Shown here in pieces: positions 41,847 through 53,929 of a stretch of 64,000 nt of DNA. The stretch's first letter is position 1. Every line of letters starts with the position of its first letter. The position numbers and the translations under genes are program-made. This DNA comes from Pachypanchax playfairii (Eukaryota; Chordata; Actinopteri; Cyprinodontiformes; Aplocheilidae). The stretch lies in contig SSNP01000147.1 of the NCBI GenBank assembly GCA_006937955.1, positions 227,440 through 291,439 on the forward strand. Reading direction: 5' to 3'. Below the pieces are notes generated by a model. That model was not told the DNA's origin. It did no database searches and was given only the letters and a program-made list of their open reading frames with translations.

Positions 41847-42807
41847 GAAATGTTTTGACTCTGAAGACGTTTGGTTTTGGGTTCTAGTGTTTCTGTTGGG
41901 ACCTGAGCTGAGATCCACACAGTGTTGATGTAGACTCGGTCCAGCGTCTGGATAAACACGTTCCATCATTAAACCACAACCAGAAGAGACAGCTGTGTGT
42001 TCAAGAGTCCCTTCCATTAAAAACAGTGTTTCTGAGGTTTCTATTGAATATTTTAGCTCCACAGGTGTTCTTACCTTCATAGTGGGTGAAAACAGGTCAA
42101 CAACTTCTCTTTCAGTTTTAATCTCTCAAACTACGCAGGTGGTGATAAAACCCGAGTTCTCCAGAGTTCTAACGACCTGTATCTGTTTCATCACAACTCC
42201 TTTGTTCGTTAGTATTCATCTGCTCACGCAGTTGAAACCACACCTAGCATGCTGCTGGCTAAAAGCTGTTAGCATAAGACGTAACAAACAGGAAGACACG
42301 ACATCTGACGTTACCATGCGCAGCGGGGCAGGAAACAGTATACCTTGCTCTCATAGGCTAGTTTGTTAACCAATCAGAGTCCATCAAATTAGAATAATGA
42401 ATATGAACTAGCTGCAGCCGAAGCAGCCTGACGGAAGGAGCCGGAACCACCTGAATTTTAATGCCGATAGATTGAAAGGTCTGTTAATCAGTGTTTCCTG
42501 ATGTTTTTTAGATATAAAATGTTTCATATTACTGGTTAATACTTAAGAAATAACCACAAAGTCCTGAAATGTGTATGAAATGACCTCTTTAAGAGGAAGA
42601 CAGGCTGTAGATGCAGAGAGACAGACATGGTTCTGGTCATGATGCCCAGTGGCCCGAGGCGAGGGATTGTTTTAATACTCTGCTGCTGTGTGAGAATTGT
42701 TCTTCTGTATGAATTACACTGTCGAGCTGCAGGGGCTTGATTTTGGCAAAAGTGGAAACTGAGCACTTTTCATCTGGGTCTGCATAACAAACACACACAC
42801 ACAAGTG
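41847..42807. other. Intergenic, nothing firm
   Basis: No domain or clear repeat. Short microsatellite-like CACACA near 42793. Confidence 0.5.
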
Positions 42808-43220
<413 letters not shown>

Positions 43221-43228
43221 ATACACTC

Positions 43229-43420
43229 GGGGTGGCTGTGGTTCAGTGGTTAGAGCGGTCGTCCTCCAACTTGAAGGTTGGTGGATCGATCCCTGCTTCC
43301 ACCGCCACTCTGAACCCCATGTTGTCCCCCGATCTGTGTATCGGGTTGTATGAGTGTAAAACTTGTAGTGTGAAAGTGCTTTGAGTGGTCTGAATGTACA
43401 AATACAGGACACTTACCATA
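43229..43420 (+). mobile_element. tRNA-derived SINE
   Basis: About 190 bp. The tRNA-like head has an A box TGGTTCAGTGG (43239) and a B box GGATCGATCC (43283), spaced as in a Pol III internal promoter. The body is 'tgctttgagtggtctgaatg' with a tail 'aggacacttaccat', as in a common fish SINE. No target duplication is visible because both sides are CA repeats. A tail fragment of the same family lies reversed at 19411. Confidence 0.85.
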
Positions 43421-43422
43421 CA

Positions 43423-43426
<4 letters not shown>

Positions 43427-43477
<51 letters not shown>
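43427..43477. repeat. (CA)n microsatellite
   Basis: About 25 CA units immediately after the SINE. Confidence 0.96.
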
Positions 43478-43479
<2 letters not shown>

Positions 43480-44071
43480 GCACGTGCCTCCTGCTGTTAC
43501 AGGAATAAGCACCTCACATCTTTTTTCCTTCTCTATCGTGTTTTTCTCGGTTTTCTCTCAGCCAATCAGATTGTGTCTTTTCATTTTGAGCTGTATTCAC
43601 ATCTTCTCTTTTTCTGCTTCCACATGTACGCACACCCGTTCCTACACCCCCAAACACTCTCACCGGGGTGCCATAGTAAAGCAGCAGGAAAGGAGCGTCA
43701 CCCCTGCTCTGTGACCACACCCCCACCTCATTCCCATTTCCCCCCCAATCACATTCCAGGTTTCTGATCCATCCAATAGCCAAACGCACTTCACCTGCAG
43801 CATGTCGCCTGCTGCTGGCCAATAGGAATCAGCCGTTTTTACATGGCAGCAGGGGGTGTAAAACTGCTCAGCAACAATAAGGAGGGAAAAAGAGGAGATT
43901 ATAGTGAAAATGGTGACCTAGTTTTTTCTTCTTTCTTTTTTCAACTCCCCCACCCTTCTCTGTCCCCGTAAGCAGAAAAAACTCACTCCAAAACACCAGA
44001 AAGATTCTTTCCCCAGATTTCTTCTAGGCTGAGTCGGGTGGTATAGAGAAGAAGGTAGGACTCAGCTGAGG

Positions 44072-44108
<37 letters not shown>

Positions 44109-46720
44109 TAACAGCTCTATCAAGAATCACATCCTTTATTTATTAATCACCTGATAAAAACAGTCAATATGCACCTTTTTGTTGTTGTTAGAAAGAATCT
44201 GGGATTTTTCCATCATCGTTGAAACACGTATCGTTAGAAACATTGATAAACTTAAAATACAATAGACTTCATCAAGTTCAGTTTTTAAATCTGATTTAGA
44301 TGTAAACGTTGTCTGGAGAATGTCGACGGACCGGTTTGTTATCTGAGTGATTCATTTCTACATGCTGCAAATAAAACAGGCTGTTTTCATCTCTATTTTG
44401 GGATGTTTAGACTAACTTCAGCTGTTTGTCAAATGAATGATTGAGTGTAACCTTGGCATCAGAACAACATTAAAACCATCTGATAGATTAAACTAAAAGC
44501 TTTTCTTGCAGCATCAAGGTGTTGCTGATGAAAAACTGCTGAAAGACAAATGAATCCAGAGGACAGAGAAAGTCACTCATTAACCTGAGAAACGTTGTGT
44601 ATCTGATGTGACAGTGAAATAACTAAACCCTGAACCCAGACCGGGTTTGTTCTGGATCCAGTTACAGATATTTAACTCAGATTTGATTTGTGTTTTTATT
44701 TAAACATAAAACCAGTAAAACTACAAGCTGCTTCAGTTTACCTTTTATCATAAACTTTCTCTTCAAGGTTTATTTTTAGGATTATTAATAAAAGTATATC
44801 TAGTATTTAGAGTTTAATAATGAATGTTTTCATTAAAACAAGGAAACAATAGAAGAGGCTTCTTTGTCTTTCTGGCTGCATTGTGAGGAAAAGACTTTGA
44901 TTTCAGTGGGGACCATGTGGAACCATGTGGAACCATGTGGAACCATGTGATCCAGCTCCCCTAATGGCTGCCAAGGCCCTTCTTCACTTTTGAGGGCAAT
45001 GCCAAACACTGAGACGTGTTTGATTGTGTTCAGATCTGTACTCAGCAGTTAAAGATGTGTTGATGTCTTCTTTTGAGCCGGAGCTAATTCCGAGTCACCG
45101 CACTGAAAGCGTTTCCTTTCAGACGACGCAGGGATCGGTGACTTTGATGTGAGTCTGAAATGGGAAGCTCTTGTCAAATGGCACACGGTGCCCAGAGAGG
45201 TGCCGGTCCAATTGGCTGAGAGTGATGCCCTGGACGCAGTATCTGCTTTTGGTAATTACACAGAGACTCAACATGGCTCTGCGCCACACAAGCAAGAAAG
45301 ATGTCATTAAAACTTCTTAGATTTTGGAAAAGAAGAACTGGACAGCTTTAATCTTGGTCACAAAAAGCTCACTCTTTCTGTTATACGGACAATTAATGCT
45401 GTCCTGACGTAAAGGCTTGGCACGGCATGGATGCTTGAAAACATGGTCCTGTTTTGATGTGGCTCAAACTGTAAGCTATTGTTAAAAAGAGCTGTTATTT
45501 CTTTGACAGTATTTCCTGTCGACATTTTGACTGAAAACCCGGGATAATTCCATTCGGCTCCCACCGAACCAGCTTGAGTTTAGAGGAGATTGAGCTCTGA
45601 TGCTGATTCAAAGCTAAGCTTCTGGACCATAAACACAAAGAGTCCCTAAGTGGCAGGATATAAAGTGCAGTTAAAGCTTGACTCTGAGCCACACTGATGC
45701 TAAAACCCAGTTACGCTCCAAACAAAGAATTCTTCAGACAAGCTTTAGCTTTAATAGCCATTGCTATGATGCGCTCAACTGAGAAATAACTTCCAGACAC
45801 ACGTACTGGCCCTCTGTCCTCCTCCAAGGATGATGTTACTCTGCCCCACCCTTTCTGACCGGCACCTTGAGTTTCAGAGAATCACAATCACCAGAGAGTT
45901 TAATCTAATCTGCAAAATCCAGAAATCTTCCTCTTTATTATTCAGACAAAATCAGTCTTTTTTACCTTTTTAAATGTTTGTATAAAAGCCACTAGAAAAG
46001 ATCCTCCACACTTACAGTTAATGTTAACCTCCTTACGGTTCTGTAGACTGAATCACTGTTTCTCTTTAGAAGACAGAATGTCATTTAGTTTTAATAAGTT
46101 TCCATGTAACTAGAAGAATCACCTCCATAGTATAAAAACCAAACATGAGCAGTCTGGTGATTTACATCCATCCCACGTCCAATTCAGCTAAACAGAACAT
46201 CCACATGACAGAAAAACAGACACACGTTCCTGCACTCATCACAGAATTTATGTTTAAACCCATTTTAGATAAAAGCCTTTTTAAAATTGCATCAAACTTC
46301 AATCATTGTTGAGATCATTCTTTAAACTGATTCCCAGAAGTGAGACACATCTGTTTTCATTAACCTTCTGAATGAAACATGGCTGTATGAACATAAATCC
46401 CACTTTCTATTGATTTTAACTGTAAGTTTAAAACGTGAGTGTATAAAAAGATTATTTGTGTTTCTTACAGGCTTCATGCAGAAACATTCGCTTGTTTTTT
46501 ACGTTATTAAAAGTTAAACCTACATCTTTGTGTTGTTCATGTGATTAATTTGTTTTATTCCTAGTCATTATTAGAACTTTTTCTAGTTATTAAAATCATA
46601 CAAAAACATGAAAGTTAAATGACTTTGCAACCATGGAACTTGTTTATTAAAAGCCACAATCCTAATATTACTGATGAAGGATTTCACATTTAAAACTGTG
46701 AGAGAGAAAAAGACTCAATT
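43478..46720. other. Long low-repeat intergenic interval
   Basis: About 3.2 kb with no LINE, TIR or coding domain visible. Contents: (TC)n at 44078-44104, a 10-bp tandem repeat 'ccatgtggaa' (four copies, 44908-44948), and a less AT-rich patch about 44950-45700 that could be non-coding conserved sequence. Its distance from transposons is unusual for this window. Confidence 0.5.
44078..44104. repeat. (TC)n microsatellite
   Basis: About 13 TC units. Confidence 0.95.
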
Positions 46721-48292
46721 GTCCAGTGATCAGGTGTGATCCAGTGATCAGGTGTGATCCTGTGTGATCCTGTGTGATCCAGTGATCAGGTGTGATCCTG
46801 TGTGATCCAGTGATCAGGTGTGATCCTGTGTGATCCAGTGATCAGGTGTGATCCAGTGACCAGGTGTGATCCAGTGAGCAGATGTGATCCAGTGATCAGG
46901 TGTGATCAGATGATCAGGTGTGATCCTGTGTGATCCTGTGTGATCCTGTGTGATCCAGTGATCAGGTGTGATCATGTGTGATCCAGTGATCAGGTGTGAT
47001 CCTGTGTGATCCAGTGATCAGGTGTGATCCAGTGATCAGGTGTGATCCAGTGATCAGGTGTGATCAAGTGATCAGGTGTGATCCAGTGAGCAGATGTGAT
47101 TAAATGATCAAGTGTGATCCAGTGAGCAGATGTGATTAAGTGATCAGGTGTGATTAAGTGATCAAGTGTGATCCAGTGATCAGGTGTGATCCAGTGATCA
47201 GGTGCGATCCAGTGATCAGGTGTGATCCACTGAGCAGGTGTGATCAGATGTGATCCAGTGATCAGGTGTGATCAAGTGATCAGGTGTGATCCAGTGAGCG
47301 GGTGTGATCCAGTGATCAAGTGTGATCAAGTGAGCAGGTGTGATCCAGTGATCAGGTGTGATCAAGTGTGATCCAGTGATCAGGTGTGATCAAGTGATCG
47401 GGTGTGATCCAGTGATCATGTGTGATCTAGTGATCAAATGTGATCCAGTGATCAGGTGTGATCCAGTGATCAGGTGTGATCTAGTGATCAAGTGTGATCT
47501 AGTGAACAGATGTGATCCAGTGAACAGGTGTGATCTAGTGAACAGGTGTGATCCAGTGATCAAGTGTGATCTAGTGAACAGGTGTGATCCAGTGATCAGA
47601 TGTGATCAGGTGTGATCCAGTGAGCAAGTGTGATCTAGTGAACAGATGTGATCCAGTGAACAGGTGTGATCCAGTGATCAGGTGTGATCCAGTGATCAGA
47701 TGTGATCAGGTGTGATCCACTGAGCAGGTGTGATCAGATGTGATCCAGTGATCAGGTGTGATCAAGTGATCAGGTGTGATCAAGTGAGCGGGTGTGATCC
47801 AGTGATCAAGTGTGATCAAGTGAGCAGGTGTGATCCAGTGATCAGGTGTGATCAAGTGTGATCCAGTGATCAGGTGTGATCAAGTGATCAGGTGTGATCC
47901 AGTGATCAGGTGTGATCTAGTGATCAGGTGTGATCCAGTGATCAGGTGTGATCTAGTGATCAAGTGTGATCTAGTGAACAGATGTGATCCAGTGAACAGG
48001 TGTGATCTAGTGAACAGGTGTGATCCAGTGATCAAGTGTGATCTAGTGAACAGGTGTAATCCAGTGAACAGGTGTGATCCAGTGATCAGGTGTGATCCAG
48101 TGATCAGATGTGATCCAGTGAGCAAGTGTGATCTAGTGAACAGGTGTGATCCAGTGAACAGGTGTGATCCAGTGATCAGGTGTGATCCAGTGATCAAGTG
48201 TGATCTAGTGAACAGGTGTGATCCAGTGAACAGGTGTGATCCAGCGATCAGGTGTGATCCAGTGATCAGGTGTGATCCAGTGATCAGGTGTG
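46721..48292. repeat. 18-bp GATC-rich satellite with a 490-bp higher-order repeat
   Basis: About 1.57 kb of units based on 'gatccagtgatcaggtgt' (18 bp, six codons), with variants such as gtgaacag, gtgagcag, ctagtg and occasional 10-bp short units. The block beginning 'tgtgatccactgagcaggtg' at 47221 recurs at 47711 (490 bp) and its neighbours follow in the same order, so part of the array is a higher-order repeat. Each standard unit contains AGGTGTGA, identical to the T-box half-site, and one or two GATC sites. The open frames (VIRCDP repeat on + and its mirror on -) are by-products of the period. Confidence 0.95.
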
Positions 48293-49260
48293 CAGCTGAA
48301 TGGTAATAAAGTAAGTCACAGTAGAACATACTGACACTGATATTTGTTGTGTTGTGGTCTAGATGTTGGACTGACGGGCTGCTGTATTCAAGAACAACCT
48401 AAATTTGACAGAAATACGCTGCTGCTCCTGTAAGTGGCTGTTTGTTCGGTTCTGATGTTTCATTACTCAAACAGTTCTGATCATGACATGTTTCATGTGG
48501 TATATACACACTCTGACAGTAATTAAGTTTAATTTAACAGTTTATCATATTAATTCTAATGTGGATCCAGCTATGAAGCTATGTTTGATTCAACACTTTG
48601 AGACTTTAAACGCTCACATTTCTCCCACAGCTCTGATAAAACGCTACAACAATTAATTCAGATAAAAAGAAGAAGGGATTTTTACAGCAATAGCTTTTCA
48701 ATGTCTCGATTTTTAAGGATGATTAGAAGACGTGGTTCAGAACAACACGCGTTTCCTGTAATAAAAAATACTCCACGGATGATTGGCTCTAACCAGGTTT
48801 GTTTTCTGTGAAAAGCCAGGCATGTTTTTTAAAGCATTACTTTTCTGACACTTCCTCCAAAGTACATTCTGTTCATATCTTCTGCAATAGTTTAACACAA
48901 AATCTAGCTCGAGGACAAATTTCTCCGAACTTTAGGAAAGTGAAGCTGAAGAAAGTTTAGGAGTTTGACTGTTTCCAGATTAGCAAATAACAGTGTTACA
49001 AAAACATCAGTTCCTATGAAAATAACCAAACAATCGAATTAAAAGCCGACAGACCTGTTTGTTATTTTGATGTTCAGTATCTTAATAAAAATGTTTTAAT
49101 TTAATGGAACAGGTTAAAGAGTACAAAGTCCAGGATGTGTTTCACTTCTCAAGCAGTTCAACACTGAAACCTGCTTCAGGATGGTTTTTTTTTTTTTTTT
49201 TGAACTCCACAGGATGGCAACCAAGCTCTACATTTAACCTGTAGCCTGGATGGAAGGCCT
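48293..49260. other. Intergenic, nothing recognised
   Basis: AT-rich, with an 18-nt T run at 49183. No gene. Confidence 0.5.
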
Positions 49261-49269
49261 CAGAATGGG

Positions 49270-49488
49270 GTGTGTGTGTGTGTGTGTGTGTGTGGGTTTG
49301 TATTTCTGACCTCCTGGGGACCCGTTTCCTGACTTTTACTATCTTTCTGGGGTCCGAGGGTTCTTGTGGGGACCGAAGCCTGGTCCCCATGAGGGGGACT
49401 CCCCTTTTTAGGGTTAGGGGTTAGGTTTATAGGTATGGTGTGAATAGAGTTTTAGTTAGTCTTAGGGTTAGTTATAGATCAGTAATGG
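49270..49488 (+). repeat. 'GGTCCCCAT' module, copy D (truncated)
   Basis: A (TG)n run (49271-49293), then the module from gggtttgtatttctgacctc to 'agatcagtaatgg', where it stops. The last third of the module and the trailing (TG)n are missing. Confidence 0.9.
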
Positions 49489-50084
49489 GGGGTATAAAGT
49501 ACAACTATCATTCATACAAACACCATACAGGACTGGAGGACATGAGTGGGAGGTTAATCTGCAGAAATCCAGTAAAGAGAAGTGCTGTGGCGTGTGCAGA
49601 CAGAGTCGTATCAACATGATCACTCCCATCATTGGTGTTTTAATAATTCCCCTCAGTCTTTATCACAGACAGCAGCGTGGGGTTATTTTTACCTTCTTCA
49701 TTATACAGTTTGGATGCAAATTCCATCTTTCAGGTCATGTTCAGTATTTCACTGCAGACACATGCAGAAAAGTGTAAATATAAAAACAAAAACAGAAAAA
49801 CAAGAAGTAAACACTGTTAGTTTTTCTATTAACTGCATCAGACTAAATACAGAATAAATCTAGCTCCAGTTTTCCTTTCTGTCCTTCAACCTGTTGATCT
49901 TTGTGTTTTGGATTTAGAATATTTTATCTGTATCATTCATTCATTGCTGCTCTGATTCATTCAAACATCTGATTCTGAAAAAATATTTACATGAAATATA
50001 AGACGGGATCAGGCTTTAAATGAAGGTACTGTTCTACACAGAACCATGAATACACACTCAGAAAATAATAAACTACATACACAC
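49489..50084. other. Intergenic, nothing recognised
   Basis: No coding domain or repeat unit. The short ORFs are not supported. Confidence 0.5.
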
Positions 50085-50525
50085 ACACACGCACACAGAG
50101 ACACACACACACATACATGCATGCACACACAGAGACACACACACACATACATGCATGCACACACAGACACACACACACATACATGCATGCACACACAGAG
50201 ACACACACACGCGCCCACGCACACACACACATACATGCATGCACACACCCACGCGCCCGCGCACACACGCAACACACATACATGCATGCACACACAGAGA
50301 CACACGCGCCTGCGCACACACACACATACATGCATGCACACACAGAGACACACACGCGCGCCCGCGCACACACACACACATACATGCATGCACACACAGA
50401 CACACGCGCTCGCACACACACACGCGCCTGCGCACACACACACATACATGCATGCACACACAGAGACACACACGCGCGCCCGCGCACACACACACACATA
50501 CATGCATGCACACACACACACACAC
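50085..50525. repeat. CA/CG-rich minisatellite with ATACATGCATGC core
   Basis: Nine copies of 'atacatgcatgcacacac' at 50113, 50147, 50179, 50231, 50278, 50326, 50380, 50444 and 50498 (32-64 bp apart). They are joined by (CA)n, CAGAGA and CG-rich CACGCGCGCCCGCGCAC pieces. Most of the array alternates purine and pyrimidine. All six frames are open through it, and all are artefacts. Confidence 0.94.
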
Positions 50526-50799
50526 TTCCCTACAGGAGACCTTATAGAAATGATACAGATATATAAAACTAAATGAAAAGGGGGCGTGGTTAATGTCCAA
50601 TATTTCTTCCAGTTTCATATTGTCACGTCCAAACAAATCTAGTTTTTATCCTGACTAGAAAAGTTGAGATCAAAACAAACACACTTCTACTGAAAGCATA
50701 AAATCCACTTAGTAAAGTGAAGATGTTAATAATGTCACAGTCACACTCGCAGGCTTTAGTGTAGCTGATGCTGAGCAAACTGCCAATGATGTGTAAAGG
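50526..50799. other. Intergenic spacer
   Basis: Nothing recognised. Confidence 0.5.
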
Positions 50800-51010
50800 A
50801 TCATTTCTGAAATGGCAAACTAATAAAGACAATAATGATAATGATGATAATAAATAGTTGAAAGATGTTTCCAAGTGGCTAATGTTAATTAGCCCCTGGT
50901 ACATTTAAATGGAGCCACATATTAATGAGAGAATTTGGTTGTGGACTTAAAGAGAGACGTTTTGACTGGCAGTAATGAGAACAGCAATCAGCTGTTCTAA
51001 AGCTTGTTTC
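50800..51010. promoter_or_regulatory. Candidate conserved non-coding element (enhancer-like)
   Basis: Low-repeat, non-coding text with homeodomain-type core sites (TTAATTAG at 50885, TAAT repeats at 50820-50850, ATTAATGAG at 50921) and 'acatttaaatggagccacat'. The composition is like vertebrate developmental CNEs. This is a pattern-based suggestion only; alignment to other fish is needed to say anything firm. Confidence 0.25.
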
Positions 51011-51570
51011 TACTACAACTCTCAGTGTTTTCAGTTTATTTGTACACATTTGACTCCAGTGTGTGACTCCACAGACTAACACCCACTGGCAGTGGCTATA
51101 AGCATAATGTTGTAATGATACAGATGTTTGTCAGATACATGTTTACAGTCCAAACACGTCGTCCACCTGAGCAGACTTATCAAAATTAAATGAAGCACAA
51201 ACAACGTTTCTGTCGTGTTTTTTGTACCTAAAGAAAAATAAAATGCTTAAGACCAAAAATCTTGACAGAGGAAACATGAAAGGGTTAACAGAGACTTGAC
51301 ATCACCTCTCAGAGGACAAGATGAGACACATGCACACAGGAAATAATTACTGTTGATTGGTTCATTTAGAACTCACAATCACATGAACACAAACGTACTC
51401 AGATAGAGATGCTGTAACGGCAGCCAATCACAACGGAGGAGGCGCGTCTCCTGATGTCATTTACATAATGATAAAATCACTGTCTTAAATGAGCTGATGG
51501 TGCTGCAGCCACAGAGCCAATGACAAGGAGGTGACACCAACACTCAACCCTGTTATTAGTGGTAGTATTA
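51011..51570. other. Intergenic, nothing recognised
   Basis: No ORF product, repeat or terminus. Confidence 0.5.

Positions 51571-51573
<3 letters not shown>

Positions 51574-51657
<84 letters not shown>
51574..51657. repeat. (TG)n microsatellite, about 84 bp
   Basis: TG repeats with one GG break at about 51603. Confidence 0.96.
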
Positions 51658-52828
51658 GCACAGTTTCTGAATTTTGGAGCATTTTACTAAGAGGCAGAAG
51701 AAAAAGAGACGTTCTTCAAGTAGAACAGAGTGAGACTGAGAGAAAGAGAGAGATCAGAAGAACTTGGAAAACAAAAGAAAGGTCGACCTTTATCTTCATC
51801 TGCATCTGAGTGTGTTTTATTGCTCATCAAGAGAAGAGAAGCAGAGATCTGTGATGCACTGAAGCACTGCAGAGGTCTGCTGGTCCTGCTCCACCGAGCA
51901 GACCTCTGAGTTTACACGTACACTTTGGAAGCATCAGCTCACTTGTTAAGAGAAGGGGCAGATATTTTCTGATTATATCACCGATCAATCAGCAGTCTGT
52001 CCTATAATACATGATGCATAATGCAACATGTAAGGTATGCTGATTAGAATAAAAAGCTCTCATCTGGAACTGAACTCAACATGAAACAGCTCAGATCTGA
52101 CAGGTTTCTGGAGGATTTAGAAAAGGATTGTTGTGTTAAACAAGAAAATTCTGAGATTTGGGGGAATCAAGGAAGAGAGTTTGTTCTTCAGTCTTTTTTT
52201 TGGAAAAAAAGAGCTTGACTTCCTTTCATTTACCAAAATGCAGCAGTTATGATTTTTACTATTATAAAGAGTCACATAGTCACAGTATTACTACAAGCAT
52301 GTAGCACCATGTTACACACCACCGTCTCACCAACAGCAACATTTATCAAACTCTTTAGTTTATTACTTTAGAACGTCCCACTTTTCTGTCTGGATGGTAC
52401 TGAAGGAATATCAGTGTATTTTTATAATACAGGTAAATATGATTCTCTCATTGTTTCATCTAAAACACTCAAAGGCCTGTGAAGTCCTTGTTGTCACCTA
52501 ACCTGTTTAGACATGACATTAGATAAAACTCCATTATCCATTTACATGGAAAATTGTTTAGTAGTACCGTATCTGCAGTCAGAGAAGCATTAGACCAGCT
52601 AAAACATAAGAAATAATAGTATACAATACAAAAAACACCTTTAAAATGGGTCCATCCAACAGGATAATACTACTGATTTAATGCAAATATACAATATCTC
52701 AGTGTGGACTGATTAGTGTTTATTGTTCATGGGGTTCTATTCCCAGCAGCCTGTCCTCCTCTCGCTCATTGACCGCTGGACCAACTCCAGCTGCCCCCAG
52801 ATCCCTGAACAGGTCCACATTGAGACAG
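51658..52828. other. Intergenic with one hairpin
   Basis: AT-rich, no gene. Contains the perfect 12-bp inverted repeat at 51870-51908. The text at 52739-52825 ('cccagcagcctgtcctcctc' and following) resembles the sequence that often precedes (ATGG)n arrays in fish, probably a 3' remnant of an element. Confidence 0.5.
51870..51908. other. Perfect hairpin, 12-bp stem
   Basis: CAGAGGTCTGCT at 51870-51881 and AGCAGACCTCTG at 51897-51908, with a 15-nt loop. Too short for a typical pre-miRNA. Function unknown. Confidence 0.85.
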
Positions 52829-53059
52829 ATGATGGATGGATGGATGGATGGATGGATGGATGGATGGATGGATGGATGGATGGATGGATGATGGATGGAT
52901 GGATGGATGGATGGATGGATGGATGGATGGATGGATGGATGGATGGATGGATGGATGGATGGATGGATGGATGGATGGATGGATGGATGGATGGATGGAT
53001 GGATGGATGGATGGATGGATGGATGGATGGATGGATGGATGGATGGATGGATGGAGGGA
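52829..53059. repeat. (ATGG)n array, left of the assembly gap
   Basis: More than 50 ATGG units with one GATG slip near 52888. It ends at the gap, so the true length is unknown. Confidence 0.97.
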
Positions 53060-53929
53060 NNNNNNNNNNNNNNNNNNNNNNNNNNNNNNNNNNNNNNNNN
53101 NNNNNNNNNNNNNNNNNNNNNNNNNNNNNNNNNNNNNNNNNNNNNNNNNNNNNNNNNNNNNNNNNNNNNNNNNNNNNNNNNNNNNNNNNNNNNNNNNNNN
53201 NNNNNNNNNNNNNNNNNNNNNNNNNNNNNNNNNNNNNNNNNNNNNNNNNNNNNNNNNNNNNNNNNNNNNNNNNNNNNNNNNNNNNNNNNNNNNNNNNNNN
53301 NNNNNNNNNNNNNNNNNNNNNNNNNNNNNNNNNNNNNNNNNNNNNNNNNNNNNNNNNNNNNNNNNNNNNNNNNNNNNNNNNNNNNNNNNNNNNNNNNNNN
53401 NNNNNNNNNNNNNNNNNNNNNNNNNNNNNNNNNNNNNNNNNNNNNNNNNNNNNNNNNNNNNNNNNNNNNNNNNNNNNNNNNNNNNNNNNNNNNNNNNNNN
53501 NNNNNNNNNNNNNNNNNNNNNNNNNNNNNNNNNNNNNNNNNNNNNNNNNNNNNNNNNNNNNNNNNNNNNNNNNNNNNNNNNNNNNNNNNNNNNNNNNNNN
53601 NNNNNNNNNNNNNNNNNNNNNNNNNNNNNNNNNNNNNNNNNNNNNNNNNNNNNNNNNNNNNNNNNNNNNNNNNNNNNNNNNNNNNNNNNNNNNNNNNNNN
53701 NNNNNNNNNNNNNNNNNNNNNNNNNNNNNNNNNNNNNNNNNNNNNNNNNNNNNNNNNNNNNNNNNNNNNNNNNNNNNNNNNNNNNNNNNNNNNNNNNNNN
53801 NNNNNNNNNNNNNNNNNNNNNNNNNNNNNNNNNNNNNNNNNNNNNNNNNNNNNNNNNNNNNNNNNNNNNNNNNNNNNNNNNNNNNNNNNNNNNNNNNNNN
53901 NNNNNNNNNNNNNNNNNNNNNNNNNNNNN
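53060..53929. other. Assembly gap (870 N)
   Basis: Sequence unknown. Several long ORFs reported through this gap are meaningless. Confidence 1.

Noticed and set aside
43229..43310. A genuine tRNA gene
   Set aside because: A and B boxes are present, but the acceptor and anticodon arms do not pair, and a SINE body follows.
47848..48306. VIRCDP-repeat ORF as a cysteine-rich protein
   Set aside because: By-product of an 18-bp satellite, open on the opposite strand as well.
50009..50576. His/Thr- and Cys/Val-rich ORFs
   Set aside because: CA/CG-repeat artefacts open in all frames.
51870..51908. microRNA precursor
   Set aside because: A 12-bp stem is too short and does not extend outward.
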